Shown one piece after another: positions 1-8,319 of a DNA stretch of 64,000 nt. The stretch covers positions 558,001 through 622,000 of the forward strand of contig NZ_QPKJ02000004.1 in NCBI RefSeq assembly GCF_003344625.1. Reading direction: 5' to 3'. Each line of letters begins with the position of its first letter. Within the stretch, counting starts at the first letter, position 1. This DNA comes from Solirubrobacter deserti. GTDB lineage: Bacteria > Actinomycetota > Thermoleophilia > Solirubrobacterales > Solirubrobacteraceae. A program made the position numbers and the translations under genes. The notes beneath the pieces are model-generated. The model was given only the letters and a program-made list of their open reading frames with translations. It had not been told where the DNA came from and did not search any database.

Positions 1-992
1 GAGTGGTAGTCGATGTAGAACTCGGGCTTGATGCGCGCCATCAGCTCGTGGAAGGCCTTGACCTCGGACTCGGACTCGGGCTCGGTGCCGCGGTAGCTCG
101 CGGCCGTCAGCGCGCTGCTCGAGCCTTCGTTGTCGTAGCGCCACTTCTCCGAGAAGTTGCGGTTGGTGTCCACGCCGTCGGCGTTCGTCAGCACGCCGTC
201 GTTGTTGTTGTCGCGCAGGGTCTTGCGCCACAGCCGCGTGCCGCGGTTCTGGAACGTGTAGTCGTAGCCGTCCGGGTTCACGACCGGGATGAACCACACC
301 TCGGTGGAGGCGAGAACCTCCGGAACGCCGGACGCGGCGTCGCCAGAGTGCTCGAGGAAGTACTGGTAGCCGCGGCGCACGACCTCGGCTGAGATCCACT
401 CACGCGCGTGCTGCGCGCCGTGATACATGACGCCGGGCTTGGCGCCGTCCGCGGTGGTGTTCGCATCGGTCGTGAGCTTGTAGGCGATCAGGTCCTGGCC
501 GAGCAGCGACTTGCCGTACACGACGCGCTTGACCAGCGTCGGGTGGGCGGCGGCCAGCGTGTCGTAGAACGTGCGCAGGTTGACGGGCTGGCCCTGTGCG
601 TCGACCGCACCCGCGCACGTCGTCGGGCACGGCGCCGGCTTGAGGTTGAGCGGGCGGAACACGTCATAGCCCCACGTCGGGTCCGCGAGCGGGCCGTCGG
701 CCGCACGCGCGGCGTAGCGCCGCTTGTTCTCGCCGCCGAGCGGCGTGATGTCGAAGCCCTTGGCCTCGAGCGCATCCGCCTCCGACGGCGTCGCGACGAT
801 GCCGGTCCGGCCGGGCGCTTGCGCACCCTCCGTCAGGTCATGCCCGAGGGGGCCGAGCGCCTTGAGCTCGGCGTCCGTCCCGGTGACGATGTATTGGTTG
901 TATGGCTCGACGGGGTCGGCAGCCAGTGCGGGCTGCGCGGAACCGAGCGAGACCATGGCGCCGACCATGGCGCCGAGGTAGACCCTCCGCAT
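1..992 (-). CDS. Secreted zinc carboxypeptidase, M14 family (3' end outside window)
   Basis: The reading frame enters from the left edge and starts at an ATG at 992, so only the N-terminal ~330 residues are present. The N-terminus is a short signal peptide (MRRVYLGAMVGAMVSLG, then AQPALAA). M14 landmarks appear in order: HGAQHAREW carries the first zinc His and Glu, NPDGYDYT and TNRNF carry the substrate-carboxylate Asn/Arg region, and FYIDYHS at the window edge carries the third zinc His. The catalytic Glu of the C-terminal part lies outside. The family removes C-terminal residues from peptides outside the cell. No cluster partner is visible; the next gene on the same strand is an unrelated acyl-CoA dehydrogenase 28 bases upstream. 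Confidence 0.9.
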   Translation of the reverse strand, partial: MRRVYLGAMVGAMVSLGSAQPALAADPVEPYNQYIVTGTDAELKALGPLGHDLTEGAQAPGRTGIVATPSEADALEAKGFDITPLGGENKRRYAARAADGPLADPTWGYDVFRPLNLKPAPCPTTCAGAVDAQGQPVNLRTFYDTLAAAHPTLVKRVVYGKSLLGQDLIAYKLTTDANTTADGAKPGVMYHGAQHAREWISAEVVRRGYQYFLEHSGDAASGVPEVLASTEVWFIPVVNPDGYDYTFQNRGTRLWRKTLRDNNNDGVLTNADGVDTNRNFSEKWRYDNEGSSSALTAASYRGTEPESESEVKAFHELMARIKPEFYIDYH

Positions 993-1020
993 TGCGCGAA
1001 GCTACAGGAAGCGGTGCGGC

Positions 1021-2205
1021 CTATAAACCGTACGAACGGCCAACGACGTCGAGCATGATCTCGTCCGTGCCGGCGCCGATCCGGTTCAGGCGCAGGTCAC
1101 GCCACGCGCGCTCGATCTGGTATTCGCGCATGTATCCGGCGCCGCCGTGGATCTGCAGGCACTCGTCGGCGACCTCGCAGCACATCTGGGAGGCGTCGAG
1201 CTTGGCCATGGAGATCTCGCGCACGGGGTACTCGCCGTTGGCGAAGCGCCAGGCGGTCGAGTACACGAGCTGGCGCGAGCGTTCGATCTTGGTCGCCATC
1301 GCCGCGAACTTGTGGCGGATCACCTGGAAGTGGCCGATCTCGCGCCCGAACGCCTTGCGCTCCAGCGCGTAGGCGAGCGTGCGGTCGAACGCTCGCTGGG
1401 CGCCGGCGACGCAGCCCGCGGCGCCGATCAGCCGCTCGCCCTGGAGCTCCCACATGATGTGGTAGAAGCCTTTGCCGAGCTCGCCGAGGACCGCGGTGTC
1501 GGGCACGCGGACGTCGTTGAAGGCGAGCAGCGCGGTGTCGCTCGCGTGCATCCCGAGCTTCTCGAGCTTCTTCTCGCGGATCACGCCGGGCGCGTCCATG
1601 TCGACGATGAACAGCGTGAAGCCGTCGTAGCCGGCGTCCGGGTCGGTCTTGGTCACGAGCACGATGAAGTCGGCGCGGTGACCGTTCGTGATGTAGGTCT
1701 TGGAGCCGTTGATGACCCATTCGTCGCCGTCGCGCACGGCGCGCGTCCGGATGCCGGACACGTCGGAGCCGGCGTCGGGCTCGGTGATGCCCAGACAGGC
1801 GATCTTCTGGCCGGCGATCGCGGGCACGAGGTAGTCCTGCTTCTGCTGTTCGGTGCCGAACTGCAGGATCGGCGGCGTGGCCATGTCGGTGTGCACGGCG
1901 ACACCCATCGCCAGCCCGCCGCTGCCCGAGTGCGAGAGTTCCTCGGCCAGGACGAGATTGAAGAAGTAGTCGCCGCCCTGGCCGCCGTACTCCTCGGGCA
2001 TCGAGAGCCCGAGGAACCCGAGCTCGCCCATGCGCGGGAACACCGAGCTCGGGAAGGTCGTCTGTTCCCACTCCTCGGCGTGCGGCGCGAGCTCCTTCAT
2101 CACGTAGCTGTGGAGCGACTCGCGCAGCGCCTCGTGCTCGTCGTTGAAGATGAAGTGACGCCGCGGCGCGGCGTGATCCGGTTTCAGGACATTCGCGGCG
2201 GCCAT
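1021..2205 (-). CDS. Acyl-CoA dehydrogenase (isovaleryl-/long-chain-type active site)
   Basis: This FAD flavoprotein of 394 residues has full family length. It introduces an alpha-beta double bond into an acyl-CoA and passes electrons to ETF. Signatures are ITEPDAGSDV (residues 140-149) and, near the C-terminus, HGGAGYMREYQIERAWRD. The position that carries the catalytic Glu in short- and medium-chain enzymes reads IGAGTDEI, without Glu. Instead Glu257 in QGERLIGAAG matches the helix-G base of isovaleryl-CoA dehydrogenase. This points to branched- or longer-chain substrates; the exact substrate cannot be read from sequence. It is transcribed divergently from the crotonase at 2244 across a 38-base gap, probably sharing a regulatory region with the acyl-CoA operon. 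Confidence 0.93.
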   Translation of the reverse strand: MAAANVLKPDHAAPRRHFIFNDEHEALRESLHSYVMKELAPHAEEWEQTTFPSSVFPRMGELGFLGLSMPEEYGGQGGDYFFNLVLAEELSHSGSGGLAMGVAVHTDMATPPILQFGTEQQKQDYLVPAIAGQKIACLGITEPDAGSDVSGIRTRAVRDGDEWVINGSKTYITNGHRADFIVLVTKTDPDAGYDGFTLFIVDMDAPGVIREKKLEKLGMHASDTALLAFNDVRVPDTAVLGELGKGFYHIMWELQGERLIGAAGCVAGAQRAFDRTLAYALERKAFGREIGHFQVIRHKFAAMATKIERSRQLVYSTAWRFANGEYPVREISMAKLDASQMCCEVADECLQIHGGAGYMREYQIERAWRDLRLNRIGAGTDEIMLDVVGRSYGL

Positions 2206-2243
2206 AGCGGGAGACTACGGAGTGCGGATAGGCTCGGCAGCAG

Positions 2244-3026
2244 ATGGGTCTCACCACTTTGCGATACGACGTCCAGGATCACGTCGCGACCATCGCCATG
2301 GACCGTCCGGAGGCACGCAACGCGCTCTCGGACGAGTTGCTCGACGACCTGCTGGCGGCGTTCGCGCAGGCGCGCGAAGACGCAGTCGTGCGCGCCGTCG
2401 TGCTCACCTCCACGCACGAGAAGGTCTTCAGCGCGGGCGGCGATCTGAAGGGCTTTGCGGCCGATGTGCCGCTCATCGGCAAGCACTTCGCGACCGCGAA
2501 GTTCGTCCAGCTCTTCCAGGCCATCGGCGCCCTGGGCAAGCCGACGCTGTGCGCCGCGAACGGCCACGTGCTCGCCGGCGCGCTCGGGCTCGCGCTCGCC
2601 TGTGACCTGATCGTCGCGAAGCAGTCCGCGCGCTTCGGGACGCCCGAGATCAACGTCGGCGTGTTCCCGTTCATGATCATGGCGCTGATCTACCGGAACG
2701 TCGGGCGTAAGAAGACGAACGAGTTGCTGCTGCTCGGCGAGCAGATCAGCGCCGCCGAGGCCGAGCGGATCGGGATCGTCAACAAGGTCGTGCCGGACGC
2801 GGAGTTCGAAGCCGCCGTCGCCGGCTGGGCGAGCGCCCTCGCGGCCAAGTCGCCGCTGCTGATGCGCATGGGCAAGGACGCGATGTACCGCCAGCAGGAC
2901 ATGCCGTTCGCCGACGCGCTCGAGTACCTGCAGGCGCAGCTCAGCTTGGCGTTCTCGACCGACGACATCCAGGAGGGCGTGAAGGCGTTCATGGAGAAGC
3001 GGGAGCCGGTGTGGACCGGCCACTGA
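2244..3026 (+). CDS. Enoyl-CoA hydratase/isomerase family protein (crotonase)
   Basis: The 260-residue crotonase-fold protein has the usual family length. The CoA/oxyanion region reads SAGGDLKGF and ANGHVLAGALGLALACD. Of the two catalytic glutamates of classical hydratase, the first (in GGCE) is replaced by GALG, while the second is kept in GTPEINVG. It may therefore be an isomerase or another single-acid crotonase rather than a standard hydratase. It opens a tightly spaced seven-gene run on the + strand (2244-9071). The next frame begins inside its last codons (16-base overlap), which suggests translational coupling. Its role is probably beta-oxidation or branched acyl-CoA breakdown together with the divergent dehydrogenase. 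Confidence 0.9.
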   Translation: MGLTTLRYDVQDHVATIAMDRPEARNALSDELLDDLLAAFAQAREDAVVRAVVLTSTHEKVFSAGGDLKGFAADVPLIGKHFATAKFVQLFQAIGALGKPTLCAANGHVLAGALGLALACDLIVAKQSARFGTPEINVGVFPFMIMALIYRNVGRKKTNELLLLGEQISAAEAERIGIVNKVVPDAEFEAAVAGWASALAAKSPLLMRMGKDAMYRQQDMPFADALEYLQAQLSLAFSTDDIQEGVKAFMEKREPVWTGH

Positions 3027-3781
3027 GCGTCACCGCGCTGCGCTGCCGCACGTCCGACCGCACGCCCGGCGCGTCGCGCGGGGCGGAGGCGCTCGCGCTC
3101 GCTCTGGACCCGGACGCGCGCCTGGTCGGCACCTTCGGCGAAGCGCGGATCGCCAACTGGGACGACGACCTGCGCGACTCGCACGGCTGCCTGCTCGAGG
3201 CGGGAGGTCAGGTGGAGGACATGCTGGTGGCGGGCGCGTTCCCGGTCCTGACGACGTCGGACTGCTCGATCTGCATGACGACCTTCCAGGCCATCACCCG
3301 CCATGAGCCGGACGCGCGCGTCCTGTGGCTCGACGCCCACGGTGACTACAACACGCCGGACACGACGCCGTCCGGCTTCCTCGGCGGCATGTGCCTGGCG
3401 GCGTCCTGCGGCGTGTGGGACGCGGGCTTTGAGCCGTCGATCGACCCGGGCCGCGTGCTGATGTCCGGCGTGCGCGACCTCGACGCCGGCGAGCGGGTGC
3501 TCGTGGACACGACCGGCGTCAAGAACGTCCGGCCGTCCGAGGTGGCGCAGCGCCTGGCCGGCCAGAAGGTCTACGTCCACCTGGACCTCGACGTGCTCGA
3601 CCCCGACATCCTGCCGTCGCAGTTCGCCGTGCCGGGCGGCCTGAGCGACACCGGGCTGCGGACGCTGCTGGCCGAGGTCAAGCGTGAGTGCGAGGTGATC
3701 GGGCTCGAGGTGACCGCCTTCGAGTATCCCGAGCCCGCGAACGTGGAGCTGGTCGAGTCGATCGTGCGAGCGGTGCTCTAG
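3011..3781 (+). CDS. Arginase/agmatinase-fold protein with altered metal site
   Basis: This 256-residue ureohydrolase-fold protein keeps the second and third metal motifs: WLDAHGDYNT (Asp108, His110, Asp112) and HLDLDVLDPDILP (Asp192, Asp194). The first motif, normally GGDHS, reads TTSDCSI, so the usual His ligand of metal A is Cys85. The family hydrolyses guanidino compounds such as arginine, agmatine or formiminoglutamate using two Mn ions. The His-to-Cys change may alter metal occupancy or chemistry, so I do not assign a substrate. Translation appears to start at a GTG within the crotonase stop region. The gene ends one base before the next GTG start, so it is firmly embedded in the operon. 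Confidence 0.8.
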   Translation: MDRPLSVTALRCRTSDRTPGASRGAEALALALDPDARLVGTFGEARIANWDDDLRDSHGCLLEAGGQVEDMLVAGAFPVLTTSDCSICMTTFQAITRHEPDARVLWLDAHGDYNTPDTTPSGFLGGMCLAASCGVWDAGFEPSIDPGRVLMSGVRDLDAGERVLVDTTGVKNVRPSEVAQRLAGQKVYVHLDLDVLDPDILPSQFAVPGGLSDTGLRTLLAEVKRECEVIGLEVTAFEYPEPANVELVESIVRAVL

Positions 3782-4747
3782 GTGACCGGCGTCGGGGACC
3801 CGCGGCGCCTGGCGGCGCTGGCCGAGACGGGCCTGCTCGACGGCTCGTCGGTGGCCGCGTTCGACCGCGTGACGCGGCTGGTCGCCGAGGTCCTGCAGGT
3901 CCCCGTCGCGCTGTTCACGCTCGTCAGCGACGACCGCCAGGTGTTCAAGAGCTCGGTCGGCGTGGGCCACGTGCGCGAGACCCCGCTCTCGCACTCGTTC
4001 TGCAAGCACGTCGTGGAGTCCGGCGCGCCGCTCGAGGTCGTGGACGCGCGCGTGCACCCGAAGGTCCGTGATAACCCCGCCGTCGAGGAGCTTGGCGTCG
4101 TCGCCTACCTCGGCATGCCGCTGACGACCTCGTCCGGCGAGCGGATCGGCGCGTTGTGCGCGATCGACCACGAGCCGCGCCAGTGGACCGGCCGCGACAA
4201 CGGCGTGCTGGAGGACCTCGCGGGCGCGGCGATGGCCGAGGTCGAGCTGCGCCGGGCCAACCGGGCCGTCGCGGCGGCGGCGGCCGAGCTGCACTTCGCG
4301 GCCACGCACGACACGCTCACGCGGCTCGGCAACCGGCGCGCGCTCTTCGACGATCTCGGCCAGCTGCTCGCGGACGGCCACCCGGCCTCGTTCGCGCTCT
4401 TCGACCTGCACGGGATGCGCGGCTACAACGACCGCCACGGGCATGTCGCCGGGGACGCGCTGCTGGCCCGGCTCGGCGCGCGCCTGGAGAGCCTGCTCGT
4501 CGGCCACGGCCACGTGTACCGGCTCGGCGGCGTCCAGCTGTGCGCGCTGATGGACGCGGGCTCCGAGGACGTCGTCCGCATGGCCGCGGCCGCCGTCGCC
4601 GATCGCGCGAGCGGCGTGCGTTGCCGCTCGGTCACCGTCCAGCTGCCCCGCGAGGCGCCCAGCGTCGCGGCCGTCCTGCGCCTCGCCGACACGCGGCTGG
4701 CAGGCTCCGTGCCGTCAGGGAATCCCTCGGAGCGGGCTGTCCTGTGA
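3782..4747 (+). CDS. GAF domain plus degenerate GGDEF domain sensor protein
   Basis: The protein has 321 residues. Residues ~10-155 form a GAF domain (HSFCKHVV, AYLGMPL, IGALCAID are typical landmarks). Residues ~168-320 form a GGDEF fold (THDTLTRLGNRRALFDDL, then YNDRHGHVAGDALLARLG). The active-site signature is GGVQL at 249-253 in place of GGDEF, and no RxxD inhibitory site is visible in front of it. It is therefore unlikely to make c-di-GMP; a signal- or nucleotide-binding regulatory role is the likelier reading. The start GTG immediately follows the preceding stop codon, and the carboxyltransferase gene begins six bases after it ends. Confidence 0.85.
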   Translation: MTGVGDPRRLAALAETGLLDGSSVAAFDRVTRLVAEVLQVPVALFTLVSDDRQVFKSSVGVGHVRETPLSHSFCKHVVESGAPLEVVDARVHPKVRDNPAVEELGVVAYLGMPLTTSSGERIGALCAIDHEPRQWTGRDNGVLEDLAGAAMAEVELRRANRAVAAAAAELHFAATHDTLTRLGNRRALFDDLGQLLADGHPASFALFDLHGMRGYNDRHGHVAGDALLARLGARLESLLVGHGHVYRLGGVQLCALMDAGSEDVVRMAAAAVADRASGVRCRSVTVQLPREAPSVAAVLRLADTRLAGSVPSGNPSERAVL

Positions 4748-4753
4748 GCCGGC

Positions 4754-6265
4754 ATGTTGCGACCGCTGGCCGCTGAACTCGAGGAACGCAGAGCCGCCGC
4801 CCGGTTGGGCGGAGGCGAGGAGAAGATCGCGCGCCAGCACGCGGCGGGCAAGCTGACCGCGCGCGAGCGGATCGCGCTGCTCACCGACGACTTCACGGAG
4901 CTGGGCGTGCACGCGCGCCCGCACTTCTCCCAGCGCGCGATGGACGGGCGCGAGGCGCCTGCGGACGGCGTCGTCACGGGCTGGGGGCACGTGGACGGGC
5001 GCCCGGTCGCGATCGTCGCCTACGACTTCACCGTGATGGCCGGGTCGATGGGCATGACCGGCGAGCTCAAGGTGACGCGGATCCGTGAGCTGGCGCTGAC
5101 CAAGCGGATCCCGATCGTGTGGCTGCTCGACTCCGCCGGCGCGCGCGTGCAGGAGGCGGTCGGTGCCCTGTTCGCCGGCACGGGCCACCTGTTCCGCGAG
5201 GAGTCGATCATGAGCGGCGTCGTGCCGCAGGTGGCCGCGGTGATGGGCCCGTGCGCGGCGGGCACGGCCTACATCCCGGGCCTGGCGGACTTCGTCCCGA
5301 TGGTGAGCGGGCAGGGGTCGATGGCGCTGGCGGGCCCGCACCTCGTGCGCGCGGCGATCGGCGAGGAGGTCACGCCGGAGGAGCTCGGCGGGGCGCGCGT
5401 GCACTGCCGCAAGTCGGGCGTCGGCGACCTCGAGGTGGCCGACGACGCCGAGTGCATCGCGCGCATCAAGGAGTACCTGTCGTTCTTCCCGTCGCACTGC
5501 GAGCAGGCGCCACCAGTGCGCGAGCCGGGCGCCGAGCTCGACCAGGAGCCGCTGCTGGACGTGCTCCCCGAGTCCAACCGCAAGCCGTACGACATGTACG
5601 ACGTGATCAAGACCATCGTCGACGACGGGTCCTACTTCGACCTCAAGCCCAAGTGGGCGAGGACGATCATCACCTGCCTGGCGCGCATGGGCGGGCAGCC
5701 GGTCGGGATCGTCGCCTCCCAGCCGCGCCACCTCGGCGGCATCCTCGACAACGACTCCGCCGACAAGGCCGCGCGCTTCGTGAACCTGTGCGACGCGTTC
5801 GGCATCCCGCTCGTGTTCCTGGTCGACGTGCCGGGCTTCATGGTCGGCACCAAGGTCGAGCAGGCGGGGATCATCCGGCACGGCGCGAAGATGCTGCACG
5901 CGGTCTCGAGCGCCACCGTCCCGAAGGTCACGGTCGTGCTGCGCAAGGCCTACGGCGCCGGTTACTACGTGATGAACGGGCGCGCGTACGAGCCCGACCT
6001 GATCGTCGCGTGGCCGTCGGCCGAGATCTCCGTGATGGGCGCCGAGGGCGCGGCGGAGATTCTGTTCCGCGACGCGCCCAACAAGGCCGAGATGATCGAG
6101 ACCTACCGCGGGCTGATCGACGTCTACGTCGCCGCGGGCAACGCGATGATCGACGACGTCATCGATCCGCGCGAGACCCGGCCGACCATCATCCGCGCGC
6201 TCCAGCTCGCTAAAAACAAGAAACTGGAGCGCCCATACCGCAAACATGGTGTAGTGCCGGTCTGA
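4754..6265 (+). CDS. Acyl-CoA carboxylase carboxyltransferase (beta) subunit
   Basis: This 503-residue biotin-dependent carboxyltransferase has two crotonase-like halves and full length for the propionyl-/acetyl-/methylcrotonyl-CoA carboxylase beta family. Recognisable stretches are KLTARERIALL near residue 35, DSAGARVQEAVGALF in the N-half, and FLVDVPGFMVGTKVE and KAYGAGYYVMNGRAYEPD in the C-half. It transfers carboxylate from carboxybiotin to an acyl-CoA. No biotin carboxylase alpha subunit lies nearby, so it must pair with one encoded elsewhere, or act as a decarboxylase-type subunit. Its position between two GGDEF-family genes within one apparent transcript is unusual. Confidence 0.93.
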   Translation: MLRPLAAELEERRAAARLGGGEEKIARQHAAGKLTARERIALLTDDFTELGVHARPHFSQRAMDGREAPADGVVTGWGHVDGRPVAIVAYDFTVMAGSMGMTGELKVTRIRELALTKRIPIVWLLDSAGARVQEAVGALFAGTGHLFREESIMSGVVPQVAAVMGPCAAGTAYIPGLADFVPMVSGQGSMALAGPHLVRAAIGEEVTPEELGGARVHCRKSGVGDLEVADDAECIARIKEYLSFFPSHCEQAPPVREPGAELDQEPLLDVLPESNRKPYDMYDVIKTIVDDGSYFDLKPKWARTIITCLARMGGQPVGIVASQPRHLGGILDNDSADKAARFVNLCDAFGIPLVFLVDVPGFMVGTKVEQAGIIRHGAKMLHAVSSATVPKVTVVLRKAYGAGYYVMNGRAYEPDLIVAWPSAEISVMGAEGAAEILFRDAPNKAEMIETYRGLIDVYVAAGNAMIDDVIDPRETRPTIIRALQLAKNKKLERPYRKHGVVPV

Positions 6266-6284
6266 GTGGGTAAGTGGATCGCGC

Positions 6285-7451
6285 GTGACTGACCGACATG
6301 TGCTCGATGCCGTGCCCGTCGCGCTGCAGGTGTGGGCCCTCGCCGACGGCGCGCTCACCCGCTCGTGGGCCAACGCCGAAGCACGCCGCCGCATCGCGTT
6401 GCCCGACGATCCGGAAGCGCTCGCCGCCGCCTGCCGCGCACAGGAGCCGGCGCTGCTGGAGTGGGCGGCCGGAGACGCGTGGTGGCGCGTGCAGCTGACG
6501 CCGCTCGGCGCGCGGTCCGTGCTGGCCGCGTTCGCCGACATCACCTCGCACAAGGCGCACGAGCGCTCGTTGCGCGCGTCCGAGGAGCTCAACCGCGAGA
6601 TCCTCGCCGGCCTGCAGGAGGGCGTCATCGTCGTCGACATGGACGGCTGCGTCGTGGTGGCCAACGAGGCCGCCGCGGACGTCTTCGGCGTGGCCGTGAG
6701 CGAGCTGTCGGGGAGCGTGCTGAGCGGCATCCCGGTCGACCTGCTCGACGATCGCGGGCACCTGCTGGGCGAGGACCGGCTGCCTTTGCTGCGCGCACTG
6801 AAGGGTGAGGAGGTGACGGGCCAGGTGATGCGCTGCGTGCGCCGCGACGGCTCGTTGCTATGGGTCGAGGTGCACGCGAACCCGCTGTTCGACGGGCACG
6901 GCCGGCAGTACGGCGCGGTCGCCTCCTACGACGACGTGACCGCGCGGGTGGAGCAGGACCGGCGCACGCGCCACGAGGCCGACACCGACGCGCTGACCGG
7001 GCTCGCGAACCGGCGCGCGCTGGAGCGGACGCTGGAGGCGGCGCTGCGGCGCGCCGAGGCGCGCGGCCGGGCGGTCGGCGTGATCATGCTCGACCTCGAC
7101 GGCTTCAAGGCCATCAACGACACCCACGGGCACGCGGCCGGCGACACGGCGCTGCGCGAGGTGGCGCTGCGGCTGCGGCGCTGCGTGCGCGAGCGCGACC
7201 TCGTCGCCCGGCTGGGCGGCGACGAGTTCGTGGTCGTGCTGACCGACCTCGACGACCCCGCGCGCGCGGTGATGCACTCCGTCCAGCGGGTGCGCGAAGC
7301 GCTGGCCGCGCCGTTCGATCACATGGAGCTGCGGGCCGCGGTCGGCATCGCGCAGTTCCCGGGCGACGCGGCGGGCGCCGCTGACCTGCTCGCGCACGCC
7401 GACCGCGCGATGTACGTGAACAAGGGCGCGCGCAACGGCTCGTTCCGATAG
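6285..7451 (+). CDS. Diguanylate cyclase with PAS domain
   Basis: The protein has 388 residues. An N-terminal region that I cannot classify (residues 1-90) is followed by a PAS domain (~105-222, ending in ASYDDVTARVEQD) and a complete GGDEF domain. The active site GGDEF is at 311-315, the metal-binding DLDGFKAIND stretch is intact, and the inhibitory RxxD site (RERD, 302-305) sits exactly five residues upstream. It should therefore make c-di-GMP from two GTP and be feedback inhibited. It has no membrane segment, so the PAS domain probably senses an internal ligand. It begins 19 bases after the carboxyltransferase stop and ends 10 bases before the BKACE gene. Start is GTG at 6285. Confidence 0.93.
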   Translation: MTDRHVLDAVPVALQVWALADGALTRSWANAEARRRIALPDDPEALAAACRAQEPALLEWAAGDAWWRVQLTPLGARSVLAAFADITSHKAHERSLRASEELNREILAGLQEGVIVVDMDGCVVVANEAAADVFGVAVSELSGSVLSGIPVDLLDDRGHLLGEDRLPLLRALKGEEVTGQVMRCVRRDGSLLWVEVHANPLFDGHGRQYGAVASYDDVTARVEQDRRTRHEADTDALTGLANRRALERTLEAALRRAEARGRAVGVIMLDLDGFKAINDTHGHAAGDTALREVALRLRRCVRERDLVARLGGDEFVVVLTDLDDPARAVMHSVQRVREALAAPFDHMELRAAVGIAQFPGDAAGAADLLAHADRAMYVNKGARNGSFR

Positions 7452-7461
7452 AGGTACCGGG

Positions 7462-8319
7462 GTGAGCGACCCCGTGATCTTGACGTGCGCCGTCTCGGGG
7501 GCGCTGGCTTCGCGTGAGCAGTGCCCGGCGATCCCGTACACGCCGGCCGAGTACGCGGCCGAGGCGCGGCGCGTGGTGGACGAGGGCGGCGTGATGGTGC
7601 ACCTGCACGCGCGCCGGCCGGACGGGACGCCGTCGCACGCGATCGAGGACTTCCGCGCGATCACGGACGCGATCCGGGGCGAGGTCGGCGACGCGCTCAT
7701 CATCAACTACTCGACCGGCGCGTTGGGCGTGCCGATCGAGGTGCGGCAGGCGTACCTGAAGGAGCTGCGGCCGGACGTCGGCGCGCTGAACATGGGCTCG
7801 ATGAACTACGCCAAGTACTCGGCGCGGCGGAAGGACTTCGTGTTCAAGGCCGTGTTCGAGAACTCGTTCGACACGATCGGCGCGCTGCTGGCGACGATGG
7901 TCGAAAGCGGCATCCGGCCCGAGCACGAGTGCTTCGACTCGGGCCATGTGGCGTCGCTCGATCCGTTGCTCGACATGGGTGTCCTGAAGCCGCCGCTGCA
8001 GGTGTCGTTCGTGATGGGCGTGACGGGCGGGATCCGGCCGACGGCGCGCAACGTCGCGCACATGGCCGAGCAGGTGCCGGACGTGCCGCACCAATGGGGC
8101 GTGATCGGCATCTCGCGCGCGCAGTGGGGGCTGCTGGCCGCGGCCCTGTCGCTCGGCGGGAACATCCGCGTCGGGCTCGAGGACAACTTCTACCTCCCGG
8201 ACGGGGCGATGGCCCGGTCCAACGGTGAGCTGGTCGCGCGGGCGGCGCGGATGGCGGTCGACTCGGGGCGGCGGCTGGCGACGGTCTCCGAGGCGCGGGC
8301 GATGCTGGGGCTCGCGTGA
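7462..8319 (+). CDS. Beta-keto acid cleavage enzyme (BKACE, DUF849 family)
   Basis: A TIM-barrel zinc enzyme of 285 residues, full family length. The zinc-binding HxH is His47/His49 in VHLHARRPDG, and the C-terminal strand RVGLEDNFYL carries the conserved Glu. Family members condense a beta-keto acid with acetyl-CoA to give acetoacetate and a new acyl-CoA; the founding member is the 3-keto-5-aminohexanoate cleavage enzyme of lysine fermentation. Substrate varies with pocket residues and is not assigned. It sits in the acyl-CoA operon and its stop overlaps the start of the thioesterase gene (GTGA), which fits release of the acyl product. A second, diverged family member is at 39822. Confidence 0.92.
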   Translation: MSDPVILTCAVSGALASREQCPAIPYTPAEYAAEARRVVDEGGVMVHLHARRPDGTPSHAIEDFRAITDAIRGEVGDALIINYSTGALGVPIEVRQAYLKELRPDVGALNMGSMNYAKYSARRKDFVFKAVFENSFDTIGALLATMVESGIRPEHECFDSGHVASLDPLLDMGVLKPPLQVSFVMGVTGGIRPTARNVAHMAEQVPDVPHQWGVIGISRAQWGLLAAALSLGGNIRVGLEDNFYLPDGAMARSNGELVARAARMAVDSGRRLATVSEARAMLGLA

